Positions 18,874 through 27,683 of a stretch of 64,000 bases of DNA are shown here, piece by piece; within the stretch, counting starts at the first letter, position 1, and every line of letters starts with the position of its first letter. The position numbers and the translations under genes are program-made. This DNA is from JAFGTP01 sp964498725 (GTDB lineage Bacteria > Fidelibacterota > UBA2242 > JAFGTP01): positions 1 through 64,000 of the forward strand of contig CAZCHS010000004.1 in assembly GCA_964498725.1 (NCBI GenBank). Direction: 5' to 3'. Below the pieces are notes generated by a model, which was given only the letters and a program-made list of their open reading frames with translations, made no database searches and was not told where the DNA came from.

Positions 18874-19275
18874 TTAATTTTCTCCACTTTCAAAATATCC
18901 AATAATTTTTCTTTTAATCAGGACTACAAATTTAACAAAATGTTAATAGATTTCATAGGTAAAATGAATAATCAATCCTTCATGTTAAGGTTTAAAACGA
19001 AGAAGAAATGAAGTTTGTTCCGCGGTAACTACTCAGGTATGTTTTAGCCTCCTGTAACAGACAATTCTCCCGATTTATCGGGATCTGTTTATCTGCCATT
19101 TTTATAAAAACCGGATAATAGGAATTATCCTCTACAGTAAGAAAGTACCTGAGTAGTTACGTTCCGCGAACCTAAAAACCTTGCGAATGGTTCCCGATTG
19201 GCATCGGGACAAGTTCATCTTCGCAAGAGTTGGTGCATGTGGGCAAGAACACCATTTTGAAAGGTGATGTTTTTT
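18874..19275. repeat. Intergenic region with a long-range inverted repeat
   Basis: No gene is visible in these 402 bp. TAACTACTCAGGTA (from 19026) recurs inverted as TACCTGAGTAGTTA (ending at 19159), and the flanks GTTCCGCG and CGTTCCGCGAAC also match, so a structure of about 140 bp could form. Two short hairpins lie nearby: CCCGATTTATCGGG (from 19069) and CCCGATTGGCATCGGG (near 19195). This looks like a non-coding repeat element at the border of two minus-strand units. Confidence 0.5.
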
Positions 19276-20772
19276 TTATTTATTGCTATAAAAGTTGAGC
19301 TGTACTTTGAAAAAAGCCGGATCAGGCTCTAATTCCGACATTCCAACCTGCTCAAAATTGGCCGCGTCATCACCGATTTCAGTCAATTCCATTGTAGTGG
19401 ATTGTTGATGCCAGCTACCGGAAATACCAAAAGAATTGGCAATCCGCAGTTCCACACCGCCGCCATAGCGAAATCCCCAGCCCTGGTAAAACACCCCCCC
19501 AATAGCTTCATCATCATATTTAGCATCCACTACCATAAAATTATAGTTACCACCAACCAGCAAAAAGGGATTTACAACTGTATTATCAAAGAGGAATAAT
19601 TTTAGATCCAGGCCGGCCTGCCCCAGCCCATAGGTAATATCAAGGGTAGCATACTCATTAAAATTGGCATAATGTTGATCATTATCTTCCATTGTGTTGA
19701 TTAAAATTCCCAAAGAAAAATCCAGAAACACATTTCCAAACAGTTGTTGTCCGGAAGATAAATTCAATCCATGAAAACTTTTCATTCTATCAGTAGGCGC
19801 GGGAGTCTCGAGATCGTTAAACAATGTATTTCCCATCGCAATATTTTCATTTATCTGCAGCAGGTGCTTATTTAGTTCATCAACCTCAGTAGCGGCGAAA
19901 TAACCAATGCGAAAAACATTATATTTTACTGATTTTGGCTTTTCTACTTTTTTCTCAATTCTATCAGAAATTTCCGGTGTTTTTTCCTCTTCTGACGGTT
20001 TTTGTGTTATAATCGGTTTTTCCCCGGTTCGTTCCATCATGACTGAAATCTCATACCGTTGTCCCGGCTCTATAAAATATATTTGTGAAAATGGCTTATA
20101 CTGCTCTTTACTTACTTTGATGAGATATTTCTCATTTGGCGCCAATTCCAGTTCCAGAGGAGTAATTCCCCTAAATTCATTATTAATATAAACATTGGCA
20201 TTAGCCGGTTGGGATTTTACGTTAAAAATTCCTGATTTGTCTTCTTCAGTCAGGAATTCAGGCACTCCTTCCTCAACCTGGCAGAGTTGCCTGGCTATTG
20301 CCGGAATGGCTTTCGTAAGCACCATGCCCAATGTTCCTTCCATATCAACAACCGCTGTTAATTCTATCCGGCTGGTTTCCATATCAATGATTCGAGCGCT
20401 GACTGTATAATACTCACCGACTTTGCTGACGGAGCCGGCCACCATCTTCGCCACACCGATCATGCGGCCGATCTCAATGGCGCATTCATCGGAAGTACAG
20501 TCTGAAAGTTGAAATTGCATCTCATCTAAAATAGAATTCATCTTCTGCCGTTCCATGACTTCAAATTTATCATGTTGAAAAATCTCCAGCCGCAGGCGGT
20601 CTGTCAATGCTTTGGCTTCGCTTTCGGTAACGCCATTATTATCTAACTGTAATACTGCGATACCAATCTTTGGCTCTTCTGTATTTTCCTTAAATTTGTC
20701 ATTCTCCTGTGCTGAAACTGAGGAGCATAAAAATAATAATATCAGAGATAAAATTTTTGTCAAGCGTAACAT
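19276..20772 (-). CDS. Exported CsgG/LpoB-like + PEGA + beta-barrel protein
   Basis: The start is ATG 20772, preceded by GGTGAGG; it gives a 498-residue protein with signal peptide ILSLILLFLCSSVSA. Residues about 35-165 resemble the CsgG/LpoB/FlgO-type domain that starts IGIAVLQLDNNGV and contains FEVMERQKMNSIL and VAKMVAGSVSKVGEYY. A single PEGA domain follows (about 185-250: NVKSQPANANVYINNEFRG). A Pro/Lys/Glu-rich linker leads to a C-terminal region (about 290-498) of alternating strands ending FFKVQLNFYSNK, typical of an outer-membrane beta-barrel. The three parts are known separately; the full combination suggests an outer-membrane protein with a periplasmic sensing or docking head. It stands alone between two repeat-rich gaps. 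Confidence 0.75.
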   Translation of the reverse strand: MLRLTKILSLILLFLCSSVSAQENDKFKENTEEPKIGIAVLQLDNNGVTESEAKALTDRLRLEIFQHDKFEVMERQKMNSILDEMQFQLSDCTSDECAIEIGRMIGVAKMVAGSVSKVGEYYTVSARIIDMETSRIELTAVVDMEGTLGMVLTKAIPAIARQLCQVEEGVPEFLTEEDKSGIFNVKSQPANANVYINNEFRGITPLELELAPNEKYLIKVSKEQYKPFSQIYFIEPGQRYEISVMMERTGEKPIITQKPSEEEKTPEISDRIEKKVEKPKSVKYNVFRIGYFAATEVDELNKHLLQINENIAMGNTLFNDLETPAPTDRMKSFHGLNLSSGQQLFGNVFLDFSLGILINTMEDNDQHYANFNEYATLDITYGLGQAGLDLKLFLFDNTVVNPFLLVGGNYNFMVVDAKYDDEAIGGVFYQGWGFRYGGGVELRIANSFGISGSWHQQSTTMELTEIGDDAANFEQVGMSELEPDPAFFKVQLNFYSNK

Positions 20773-20850
20773 AGTGACCTCACCATTAAATTTATTATAA
20801 AATAGTTTATATTTTTTAAAATTTAAAGTAGAAATAGTGACTATTGCAAA

Positions 20851-20888
20851 ATAAAAAAACCTCCGAAGTCTCTTAGACTTGGGAGGTT
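20851..20888 (-). terminator. Intrinsic terminator, AACCTCC repeat type
   Basis: AACCTCCGAAGTCT (20858-20871) pairs with AGACTTGGGAGGTT (20875-20888), 13 of 14 bases. On the minus strand it is followed by TTTTTTTAT. It lies about 120 bp downstream of the acyl-CoA dehydrogenase stop and just upstream of the CsgG-like gene. Confidence 0.75.
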
Positions 20889-20975
20889 TTAAATCTCCAA
20901 AGTCTTGTTTATTCTGGTTAACCAAAAAGTTTAACAAGGAATGACTTGGGAAGTTTGTATCTCCGGCTAGTTACT

Positions 20976-21010
20976 TAAACCTCCCGGGTTTTATAAACCC
21001 CGGAAGTTTT
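20976..21010 (-). repeat. Second AACCTCC-type hairpin after the dehydrogenase gene
   Basis: AAACCTCCCGGGTTT (20977-20991) pairs with AAACCCCGGAAGTTT (from 20995), directly after the acyl-CoA dehydrogenase stop. It shares the AACCTCC arm with the terminator at 20858-20888, and degenerate pieces (CTCCAAAGTCTTG, GACTTGGGAAGTTT) fill the space between. It is probably a repeat array that also ends transcription. Confidence 0.55.
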
Positions 21011-21011
21011 G

Positions 21012-22709
21012 TTACCTTACAAAATCCGCTTTTAGCTTCTCCACCGATTCATTGTAATTTGCATAAACATCTTTTGTTAATTGTTGTAGATAAGTAATTC
21101 TGCTGCGGGATTTTGTCATATAAAACTTAAAGATTTCCGCTTTTTCTTTATAGTCCTCAGCAATAGGTAAAAATAATATCAGACGATAAAGAATTGAAAC
21201 TACTTCGGTAATATAATTGGCAACATAATCAAATAATTCTTTGTTTTTCTGTTCTTTTACAAACTCTAACAATTCATAGTAACTATCGATCCATTGAACA
21301 ATTTCCTTATGTTCAGTAGAGAGTTTTTCAGCGCTAAAATTCCTAAAGCCGGCAAAATCTTCATGCATAACATCGGCTCTGATACCGGCAATGGCCGCCA
21401 CCACCTGAAGTTGTGTGGTGCCTTCGTAAATGTTCGTGATTCGCGCGTCTCGGGATAATCGCTCCACCGGAAAGTCTTTCATATATCCGCAACCACCGTG
21501 GATCTGTACCGCGTCGTAGGCCACATCATTAGCCACTTCCGTGATAACAAATTTTGCCATTGGTGTCAGGAAATCCGCCATGGCCTTGGCTTTTTTCATT
21601 TCCTGCTTGACTTTTTCTCCTTTGGCTTCTTTGCGTTCATACATATCCATGTAATCAACTGCCAGAGAAGTTTTGTATAATAACAGACGTGATGTTTCGA
21701 TTTCCGCCTGCATATTTTTCAGCATCTGGTAAACCGCCGGCATCTGAACCAGGGCTTTGCCGAATTGCTCGCGTTCATTAGCATATTTCACCGCTTCTTC
21801 ATAGGCTGCTTGTGCAACCCCCAGAGCCTGGGCGGAAACCGCCAGACGTGCGCCATTCATCAAAGACATGACATACTTGATGAGCCCGAATTTTCTGCGC
21901 CCCACCAGTTCACTTTCCGCCATGTTGAACTGCAATTCGCAGGTGGGGGATCCGTGAATGCCGTGTTTGTCTTCGATACGCCGGACAATCATATTATCGT
22001 CCCGATAGCGTTCGTAAAGGAACATACTCAAGCCGCGGCCCCCTTTGGAGCCTCTTTCTGACCGGGCCAGCACCAGAGAAACTTCACCGGAACCATTGGT
22101 GATGAATCGTTTTACACCATCCAGATACCATTTCCCGTCTTTTTCGATGGCTTTCAGTTGGACCGCCTGCAAATCCGAGCCGGCGTCGGGTTCCGTCAGA
22201 GCCATGGAACCGCTGACTTCACCTTTACAAAATTTTGGTAAAACACGGTTTTTCTGTTCTTCATTACCAAACTTAAAAACCGTCACAGCGATATCCTGCA
22301 GACCAAAGAGATTCATCAAACTGGCATCGGCCTGGGAAACCATCTCAACAATCACATTATTGACGGTAACCGGCAGATTCAAACCGCCATATTTTCTGGG
22401 CAATGTACCGCCAAGATAGCCGGCCTCACCGAGAACTTTCATATTTTCCTGGGTTTCCGGCGCCCAGCTGACAACGCCATCTTCAAGTTTTGCGCCCTGA
22501 AGATCAACAGCTTCAGAACGGGGCCAGATGAAATTGGCACAGATATCACCGGCATTTTTCAGGACCATGTCATAATAGTCGTGAGCTTCCTGCTCGTTAC
22601 TAATGGATCCATCACCCTGAAAATTATCTTCCAGATCTGTGATGATTTCAGATATATCAAACTGTTTTAAGTAAAATTCTCTGCTTTTATTATAAAAATT
22701 ATCAGACAT
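21012..22709 (-). CDS. Acyl-CoA dehydrogenase family protein
   Basis: A flavoprotein that oxidises acyl-CoA and passes electrons to ETF. The 565 residues include the N-terminal domain (LGGTLPRKYGGLNLP near 100), the FAD/substrate loop SMALTEPDAGSDLQA near 172, and the C-terminal helical domain with YANEREQFGKAL and the end motif QIHGGCGYMKDFPVERLSRD, then YEGTTQLQ. The extra C-terminal 140 residues are typical of the longer type common in Bacteroidota. Its ATG overlaps the etfA stop by one base (TAATG), so it is translationally coupled to the ETF genes, its electron acceptor. Chain-length specificity cannot be read from sequence. Confidence 0.93.
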   Translation of the reverse strand: MSDNFYNKSREFYLKQFDISEIITDLEDNFQGDGSISNEQEAHDYYDMVLKNAGDICANFIWPRSEAVDLQGAKLEDGVVSWAPETQENMKVLGEAGYLGGTLPRKYGGLNLPVTVNNVIVEMVSQADASLMNLFGLQDIAVTVFKFGNEEQKNRVLPKFCKGEVSGSMALTEPDAGSDLQAVQLKAIEKDGKWYLDGVKRFITNGSGEVSLVLARSERGSKGGRGLSMFLYERYRDDNMIVRRIEDKHGIHGSPTCELQFNMAESELVGRRKFGLIKYVMSLMNGARLAVSAQALGVAQAAYEEAVKYANEREQFGKALVQMPAVYQMLKNMQAEIETSRLLLYKTSLAVDYMDMYERKEAKGEKVKQEMKKAKAMADFLTPMAKFVITEVANDVAYDAVQIHGGCGYMKDFPVERLSRDARITNIYEGTTQLQVVAAIAGIRADVMHEDFAGFRNFSAEKLSTEHKEIVQWIDSYYELLEFVKEQKNKELFDYVANYITEVVSILYRLILFLPIAEDYKEKAEIFKFYMTKSRSRITYLQQLTKDVYANYNESVEKLKADFVR

Positions 22710-23716
22710 TATTCTTCCTCCCTGAGCATTTGGATCATTTTGGGGATCACATCTTTCACATCACCGACAATTCCTTTGTGGGAAATGTTGAAAATCGGCG
22801 CATTAGGGTCCGTATTAATGGCGATGATCTTCATGGATTCTTCCATACCGGCACGATGCTGAATCTGTCCGGATATTCCCGCTGCAATGTAAAGTTTAGG
22901 CCGTACAACCGATCCGGTTTGGCCGATCTGGCGTGCTTTTTCCGTATAGCCGAAATCCACTGCCGCGCGACTGCCGCCAACTTCCGCATCCAGCAACGCT
23001 GCCAGTTTATGCAGCATATCAAAATTTTCCTTACTGCCGACGCCGGCACCACCGGCGATGATCACATCTTTGGAATCAAAATTCACAGATGATTTTTTCG
23101 GTACTATGGAAAGAAATTCGTTTTTTATCCACTCTTCGGTAAAATCAACATCGGCTTCCTGCATAATGCCTTTTTTATCCAGTTTTTGTTCTGGTAATGG
23201 CATCACACCTTCACGCACTGTTGCCATCATAGGACGGTGGTCCGGTGTTACAATCGTCGCCAGAATATTGCCGCCAAAGGCCGGCCGTACCTGGAAAAGG
23301 GACTTGCCCTTATCTTCTTTGCGGTATTCCAGATCATCGATAAACAACTGTGTACAATCGGCTGTCAAACCTGTTTTCAGAGAAGATGCGATCAATGGCG
23401 CAATATCACGGCCATTATGGGTCGCGCCGAACAGAACGATATCCGGTTTTTCCTGTTTTATAATTTGTTCGATAATATTTTTGTAAGCAAAAGATTGAAG
23501 ATTTTTCAGGTTCTCATTGGTATAATAAATGAGTTTATCCAGGCCGTTCTGGAACAGTTTATCGGCATCTTCCGGTAGTGAATCACCGACAAACACACCG
23601 ATGACTTCGCCATGAAATTCTGCCATCATTGTAAAGGCTTTGTAGGCCAGTTCCAGGCTCACAAAACGGCATTTATTGGTTACGGGATTTTTTTCAATAT
23701 AGACAAGTGTTTTCAT
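22709..23716 (-). CDS. etfA: Electron transfer flavoprotein alpha subunit
   Basis: The 335-residue alpha subunit carries the FAD of the soluble electron-transfer flavoprotein. The C-terminal FAD domain (about 215-335) shows GAGVGSKENF, VGGSRAAVDFGY, RQIGQTGSVVRPKLYIAAG, SGQIQHRAGM and the final INTDPNAPIF. The N-terminal domain contains FGATHNGRDIAPLIAS near 98. It overlaps etfB and the dehydrogenase gene by one base on each side, making an etfB-etfA-acd unit for fatty-acid or amino-acid oxidation. Confidence 0.96.
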   Translation of the reverse strand: MKTLVYIEKNPVTNKCRFVSLELAYKAFTMMAEFHGEVIGVFVGDSLPEDADKLFQNGLDKLIYYTNENLKNLQSFAYKNIIEQIIKQEKPDIVLFGATHNGRDIAPLIASSLKTGLTADCTQLFIDDLEYRKEDKGKSLFQVRPAFGGNILATIVTPDHRPMMATVREGVMPLPEQKLDKKGIMQEADVDFTEEWIKNEFLSIVPKKSSVNFDSKDVIIAGGAGVGSKENFDMLHKLAALLDAEVGGSRAAVDFGYTEKARQIGQTGSVVRPKLYIAAGISGQIQHRAGMEESMKIIAINTDPNAPIFNISHKGIVGDVKDVIPKMIQMLREEE

Positions 23717-24573
23717 TAGTTGGCCTCAGTGTATTCTTTCATTATATCATTGATCAGCATTTTGATACCGCTGTCATCGGCATTGAACATTTCCAGGTCG
23801 CCACCGGTCAGGGTAATGCTTTTGATTTTTTTCACTTTCGTCGGGCTGCCGCCAAGTCCGCATTTTTCCAGTTCCAATCCCATATTTTTGGTATTAAAGA
23901 CCGGAATGATCAGTCCCTTTGCCCTGGCGTGTTCCAATTCATCAGGAGAAAAATTTTCTTCAATATCACATTTGAAGTAATGGTGCATGTTGAGGCAATT
24001 GGGATAGCCCGGCTCATTGGCCTCTTCAGTCACTGTGAGCAAGACCGGAAATTGTGATTTTATCTCTTCTGTCTGGACTTCACCGTCCCGCTCAACAATT
24101 ACATAATCATCTGTAATTTCTTTTAATTTGGAAACATAAGTAAGTTGGTTGAAGCCCACCTTATCAGCCACCTGCGGGCCTACCTGGGCGGTATCACCGT
24201 CAATGGCCTGGCGGCCTGCGATCACCATATCCACTGCACCGATTTTTTTTACGGCTTCCGACAGTACATAGGATGTCGCTAATGTATCGGCACCGGCAAA
24301 TTTCGCATCAGAGACCAGCACCACTTTATCAGCTCCAAGATAGAGTGAATGTTTGAGAATCTCTACAGCGCGTGGCGGCCCCATTGTTACGACATGCACC
24401 TCTGCTCCGATTTTTGATTTTATATCCAGCGCCATTTGTAATCCGTTCAGATCTTCCGGATTAAAAATGGCCGGTAATTTGCCTCGATTAACAGTTCCGT
24501 CTTCTTTCATTGCCTGCCCGGTAATATTGGCAGTATCGGGAACCTGTTTCGCTAAAACAACGATTTTTTTCAT
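23716..24573 (-). CDS. etfB: Electron transfer flavoprotein beta subunit
   Basis: The start at 24573 is chosen because AGGGGAA precedes it and the protein then begins MKKIVVLAKQVPDT, the standard family start; an 11-residue extension is in frame but unlikely. The 285-residue subunit shows ALDIKSKIGAEVHVVTMGP, AGRQAIDGDTAQVGPQVA near 135 and the signature region beginning PVLLTVTEEANEPGYP. It binds AMP and pairs with EtfA to shuttle electrons from the acyl-CoA dehydrogenase toward the quinone pool. It is the first gene of the unit; upstream lies a repeat-rich gap. Confidence 0.95.
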   Translation of the reverse strand: MKKIVVLAKQVPDTANITGQAMKEDGTVNRGKLPAIFNPEDLNGLQMALDIKSKIGAEVHVVTMGPPRAVEILKHSLYLGADKVVLVSDAKFAGADTLATSYVLSEAVKKIGAVDMVIAGRQAIDGDTAQVGPQVADKVGFNQLTYVSKLKEITDDYVIVERDGEVQTEEIKSQFPVLLTVTEEANEPGYPNCLNMHHYFKCDIEENFSPDELEHARAKGLIIPVFNTKNMGLELEKCGLGGSPTKVKKIKSITLTGGDLEMFNADDSGIKMLINDIMKEYTEAN

Positions 24574-24903
24574 TATTTCCCCTGATAGTATGGCCACAGA
24601 GAACACAGAGAAGGAAAAATTATTTGACCGCTGATCGCACAGATTATCGCAGATAAAATATGAACTATCTCCGTTTATACTCTGCGCCTTTTACGATCTT
24701 GCGTTAAAATTTCAGTGTTTATCAGTGTTGATCTGTGGCGTATTATTTTATCTTTATTGTCAAAAAAATTAATCGGTAGTTTAAGGATTATTAAAGATTA
24801 AAATCAACATTTTAGTGGTTTTTGTCAGAAAAAAACTGATTGCTTGCCAAGTAATTGTACCTGAAAACTATCAGATTATTTGAAAGGCGTAAAAAAAATT
24901 GAC
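24574..24903. repeat. Intergenic region with degenerate CACAGAG/CAGAT repeats
   Basis: No gene is visible in these 330 bp. GGCCACAGAGAACACAGAGA (24592-24611), a CGCACAGATTATCGCAGATA block (from 24634) and an opposing TCAGTGTTTATCAGTGTTG with CTGTGGC (about 24710-24738) look like the degenerate intergenic repeats seen in many environmental genomes. The promoter of etfB should lie near the left edge but I could not choose one. Confidence 0.4.
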
Positions 24904-25578
24904 TTAACTGATCTTATAGCCGACACCGCGGACATTGACAACAAATTTTCCGGCTGGCCCTAATTTTTCCCGCAGATTTTTTATATGCACATCAATCGTC
25001 CGGTTCACCACAAGCTTATCATCACCCCAGAGTTTCGCCAGCAGGCGATCGCGGGAGTAGACAAGTCCGGGTTTTTCCGCAAAAATGCGCAACAGCTTAA
25101 ATTCCGTGGCTGTCAATGATACCGGCTTATCTTCTACTGTGACTTCATATTTTTGCAGGTCGATTTTGAGGATATTTTCAATTGTTATGATATTGTTGGT
25201 TGTTGTTTCTGTGCTTCTTCTTAATACAGCTTTAACTCGGGCCAGAAGTTCGCGAATAGAAAAGGGTTTGGTGACATAATCGTCAGCCCCCAGTTCCAGT
25301 CCCAGCACCTTATCGAATTCATCATCTTTCGCTGTCAACATAATGATGGGAAAATCCACGCGCTTTACATTACGCAAATATTTACACACATCAATGCCGT
25401 CAATATCCGGAAGCATCAGGTCCAGGATTAAAAGATCAGGACTTTCATTTTTCAGCATTTTATAAAGGTCTTCGGCATGGGTAAATTTTCTCACCATATA
25501 CCCGGATTTTTTTAACTGCAGCGATACCAACTCCAGAATATCCGGTTCATCATCAACGACTGCGATTAATTTACTGAT
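24904..25578 (-). CDS. OmpR/PhoB-family response regulator, start codon abnormal
   Basis: The frame encodes a receiver (about residues 1-115) and a winged-helix DNA-binding domain (about 130-224). Receiver residues are VVDDEPD (acidic pocket), phospho-acceptor Asp in LLILDLMLPDIDG, Thr in MLTAKDD and Lys in YVTKPFS. The helix domain has VSLTATEFKLLRIFAEKPG and NRTIDVHIKNLREKLG. The acidic pocket lies upstream of every in-frame ATG, GTG or TTG except a TTG at 25530 that would delete it. The only well-placed ATG (25582-25580, after AGGAG) is one base out of frame and meets TAA after three codons. I use the ATC at 25578; a single-base error or a real frameshift is equally possible. No cognate kinase is nearby. 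Confidence 0.75.
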   Translation of the reverse strand: MSKLIAVVDDEPDILELVSLQLKKSGYMVRKFTHAEDLYKMLKNESPDLLILDLMLPDIDGIDVCKYLRNVKRVDFPIIMLTAKDDEFDKVLGLELGADDYVTKPFSIRELLARVKAVLRRSTETTTNNIITIENILKIDLQKYEVTVEDKPVSLTATEFKLLRIFAEKPGLVYSRDRLLAKLWGDDKLVVNRTIDVHIKNLREKLGPAGKFVVNVRGVGYKIS

Positions 25579-25598
25579 ACATGACTCCTGTTTTAATA

Positions 25599-27230
25599 TT
25601 ACATTCGTTCCGGCGCCGTGACACCGATTATCTTCAGTCCGTTAACCATAACAATGCGGGTGGCTTTGGCTAAGGCCAAACGCGCGTTGGTTAATTCCAT
25701 ATCCTTGGAAACTACCTGGCATTCAGAATAAAATTTATGAAATGCAGAAGCCAGTTTTTGCAGATAATTGGATATTTGCTGGGGTTCCAACGATTGCTCA
25801 CATCCCCTAACCACATCATTAAATTCCGATAAAACATACATCAGGTTTAATTCTTCTTTGGTGCTTAGCAGTGATCGGTCGCAATTATCGGAATAGTTGA
25901 TTTTCAGTTTATCGGCTTTACGAAAAATACTGGAAATCCGCGCGGTCACATACTGCAGGTAGAAAACCGGGTTCTCATCCCCTTCGGTTTCAGCCAGTTC
26001 CAAATCAAAATCCAAATGAGAATTTGCGTTTCGCATGATAAAAAAGTAGCGGACCACATCCTTCCCAACTGTTTCGATCAATTCATCCAGGGTCACAAAA
26101 TTGGCCTTTCTGGTGGACATCTTGACCTTTTCGCCGCCGCGGGTCAACGTGACAAACTGATGAATAACCACTTTGATCCTGTCCACGTCATACTTAAGCG
26201 CTTTCAGGCCGGCAAGCACATCAGGATATGTGGCATGATGATCAGCCCCAAAAACATCAATGATCTGATCATATCCCCGTTCATATTTTGTGCGGTGATA
26301 GGCAATATCCGGTAACCGGTAGGTGGCTTCGTCAACAACACTTTTCCAAAGCACGCGATCATTTTGCACTCCATAATCCGTGCCTTTGAACCAAATCGCG
26401 CCATCTTTTTCATAGGTTGCACCGATTTCCTTGAGCTCCGCCAATATCTGGTCAATTTTGCCTTCGTCATAGAGTGTTCGTTCGTTATAATATTTGTCGA
26501 AATGAATTTCCAGGGTCTTTAGGGTGGATTCGATATCATCAAAAACCGCTTGTTCGGCTGATTCCTTAAAAATATCATTTTCCGGATCATTGAGAAACTT
26601 ATCGCCATGCTTATCGGCAATTGTTTGTGCGATTTCCCGAATATATTCTCCCTGGTAATAATCTTCCGGCATGGGCTCATCACTGCCCAGAATCTGTTTG
26701 TACCGGTGATAAGTTGAAAGGCCAAGAATCCGCATCTGCCGACCGGCATCATTGTAATAATATTCCCGGTCAACACCATAGCCATTCCATTCCAGGATAC
26801 GCGCGATACAATCACCGAGAACAGCCTGACGGCCATGCCCGACAGTCAAAGGACCGGTGGGATTGGCGCTGACAAATTCCACCTGTACTTTTTTGCCTTT
26901 GCCCAATTCAGATTTGCCGAAGTTGTCCGGGTCTTTCAAAACCTCATTAATGACTGCTTGTAATGCTTTATCTGACAGGAAAAAATTAATAAAGCCCGGT
27001 TTCTTGATCTCGATTTTCCGTATAAATTCATTTTCTGCCGGAATTGCTTCCACAACTTGTTCCGCGATTTTCATCGGATTATTGCGAAGTTTCTTTGTCA
27101 ATGTCAGCGCGAGATTAGTGGCAAAATGACCGTGGTCGACCCGCTTTGTGCGTTCTACATGAATGTTATCATGTTCAATTTCCATTGAATTCAGGGCCTG
27201 TTGTAACAACTCAGTAATCTTATTTAGCAT
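25599..27230 (-). CDS. argS: Arginyl-tRNA synthetase
   Basis: The class I enzyme charges tRNA-Arg. The 543 residues include the N-terminal tRNA D-loop-binding domain (about 1-85, with HVERTKRVDHGHFATNLAL), the HIGH-type motif ANPTGPLTVGHGR near 115-127, the KMSKS-type motif KVKMSTRKAN near 390 and the C-terminal anticodon-binding domain ending PERM. Length and order match the family. A GAGGAATAG motif precedes the ATG. It lies 16 bp upstream of the response-regulator frame on the same strand, so the two probably share a transcript. Confidence 0.97.
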   Translation of the reverse strand: MLNKITELLQQALNSMEIEHDNIHVERTKRVDHGHFATNLALTLTKKLRNNPMKIAEQVVEAIPAENEFIRKIEIKKPGFINFFLSDKALQAVINEVLKDPDNFGKSELGKGKKVQVEFVSANPTGPLTVGHGRQAVLGDCIARILEWNGYGVDREYYYNDAGRQMRILGLSTYHRYKQILGSDEPMPEDYYQGEYIREIAQTIADKHGDKFLNDPENDIFKESAEQAVFDDIESTLKTLEIHFDKYYNERTLYDEGKIDQILAELKEIGATYEKDGAIWFKGTDYGVQNDRVLWKSVVDEATYRLPDIAYHRTKYERGYDQIIDVFGADHHATYPDVLAGLKALKYDVDRIKVVIHQFVTLTRGGEKVKMSTRKANFVTLDELIETVGKDVVRYFFIMRNANSHLDFDLELAETEGDENPVFYLQYVTARISSIFRKADKLKINYSDNCDRSLLSTKEELNLMYVLSEFNDVVRGCEQSLEPQQISNYLQKLASAFHKFYSECQVVSKDMELTNARLALAKATRIVMVNGLKIIGVTAPERM

Positions 27231-27292
27231 CTATTCCTCAATTTTTAGTGGGAATTTAAAATTTCTTCACATTTTTTACAATGAAATAAAAA

Positions 27293-27329
27293 GGTTGAGG
27301 TTGAGATTGAGGTTAAGGCTGAGGTTAAG
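27293..27329. repeat. Short tandem repeat, six GGTTGA-like hexamers
   Basis: GGTTGA, GGTTGA, GATTGA, GGTTAA, GGCTGA and GGTTAA follow one another upstream of argS. A second repetitive piece, ACCGATCACTG...AGATCACCGATT, follows at 27364-27392. No coding role is apparent. Confidence 0.7.
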
Positions 27330-27389
27330 ATCAGGAAAGCGGATACCCAATGCTCTCAAACTGACCGATCACTGATTACAGATCACCGA

Positions 27390-27668
27390 TTATATAGCGT
27401 CGACATCCTCATATTTACCAAGAATCTCAGACTCCTGAATAAACAAGTATTCTTCGCCATCTTTCTCAAATTTAGTTCCGGCAAATTCTTTGTAAATCAC
27501 ACGATCGCCAATTGATATTTGTTCTTTGGCGACGGCAGAAAGAGCCACCACTTCACCTTCATTGGGCTTTTCTTTGGCAGTATCGGGAATAATGATGCCG
27601 CCGGTTGTCTGTTCTTCTTCTGTTGGAGCTTTAACTAACACATAATTATTGACAGGTTGAATTTTCAT
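27390..27668 (-). CDS. groES: Co-chaperonin GroES
   Basis: The 92-residue protein has the GroES fold signature: PVNNYVLVKAPTEEE at the start, the mobile loop TTGGIIIPDTAKEKP (about 21-35) and the roof/body segment IGDRVIYKEFAGTKF, then EYLFIQESEILG. It caps the GroEL ring in ATP-driven folding. A GGAG motif precedes the ATG. No groEL gene follows on either side within this window, so this gene is uncoupled from its usual partner or is an extra copy. It lies 15 bp after the Trx/Grx gene, which suggests a small stress-related transcript. Confidence 0.95.
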   Translation of the reverse strand: MKIQPVNNYVLVKAPTEEEQTTGGIIIPDTAKEKPNEGEVVALSAVAKEQISIGDRVIYKEFAGTKFEKDGEEYLFIQESEILGKYEDVDAI

Positions 27669-27683
27669 TGTTTTACTTCTCCT

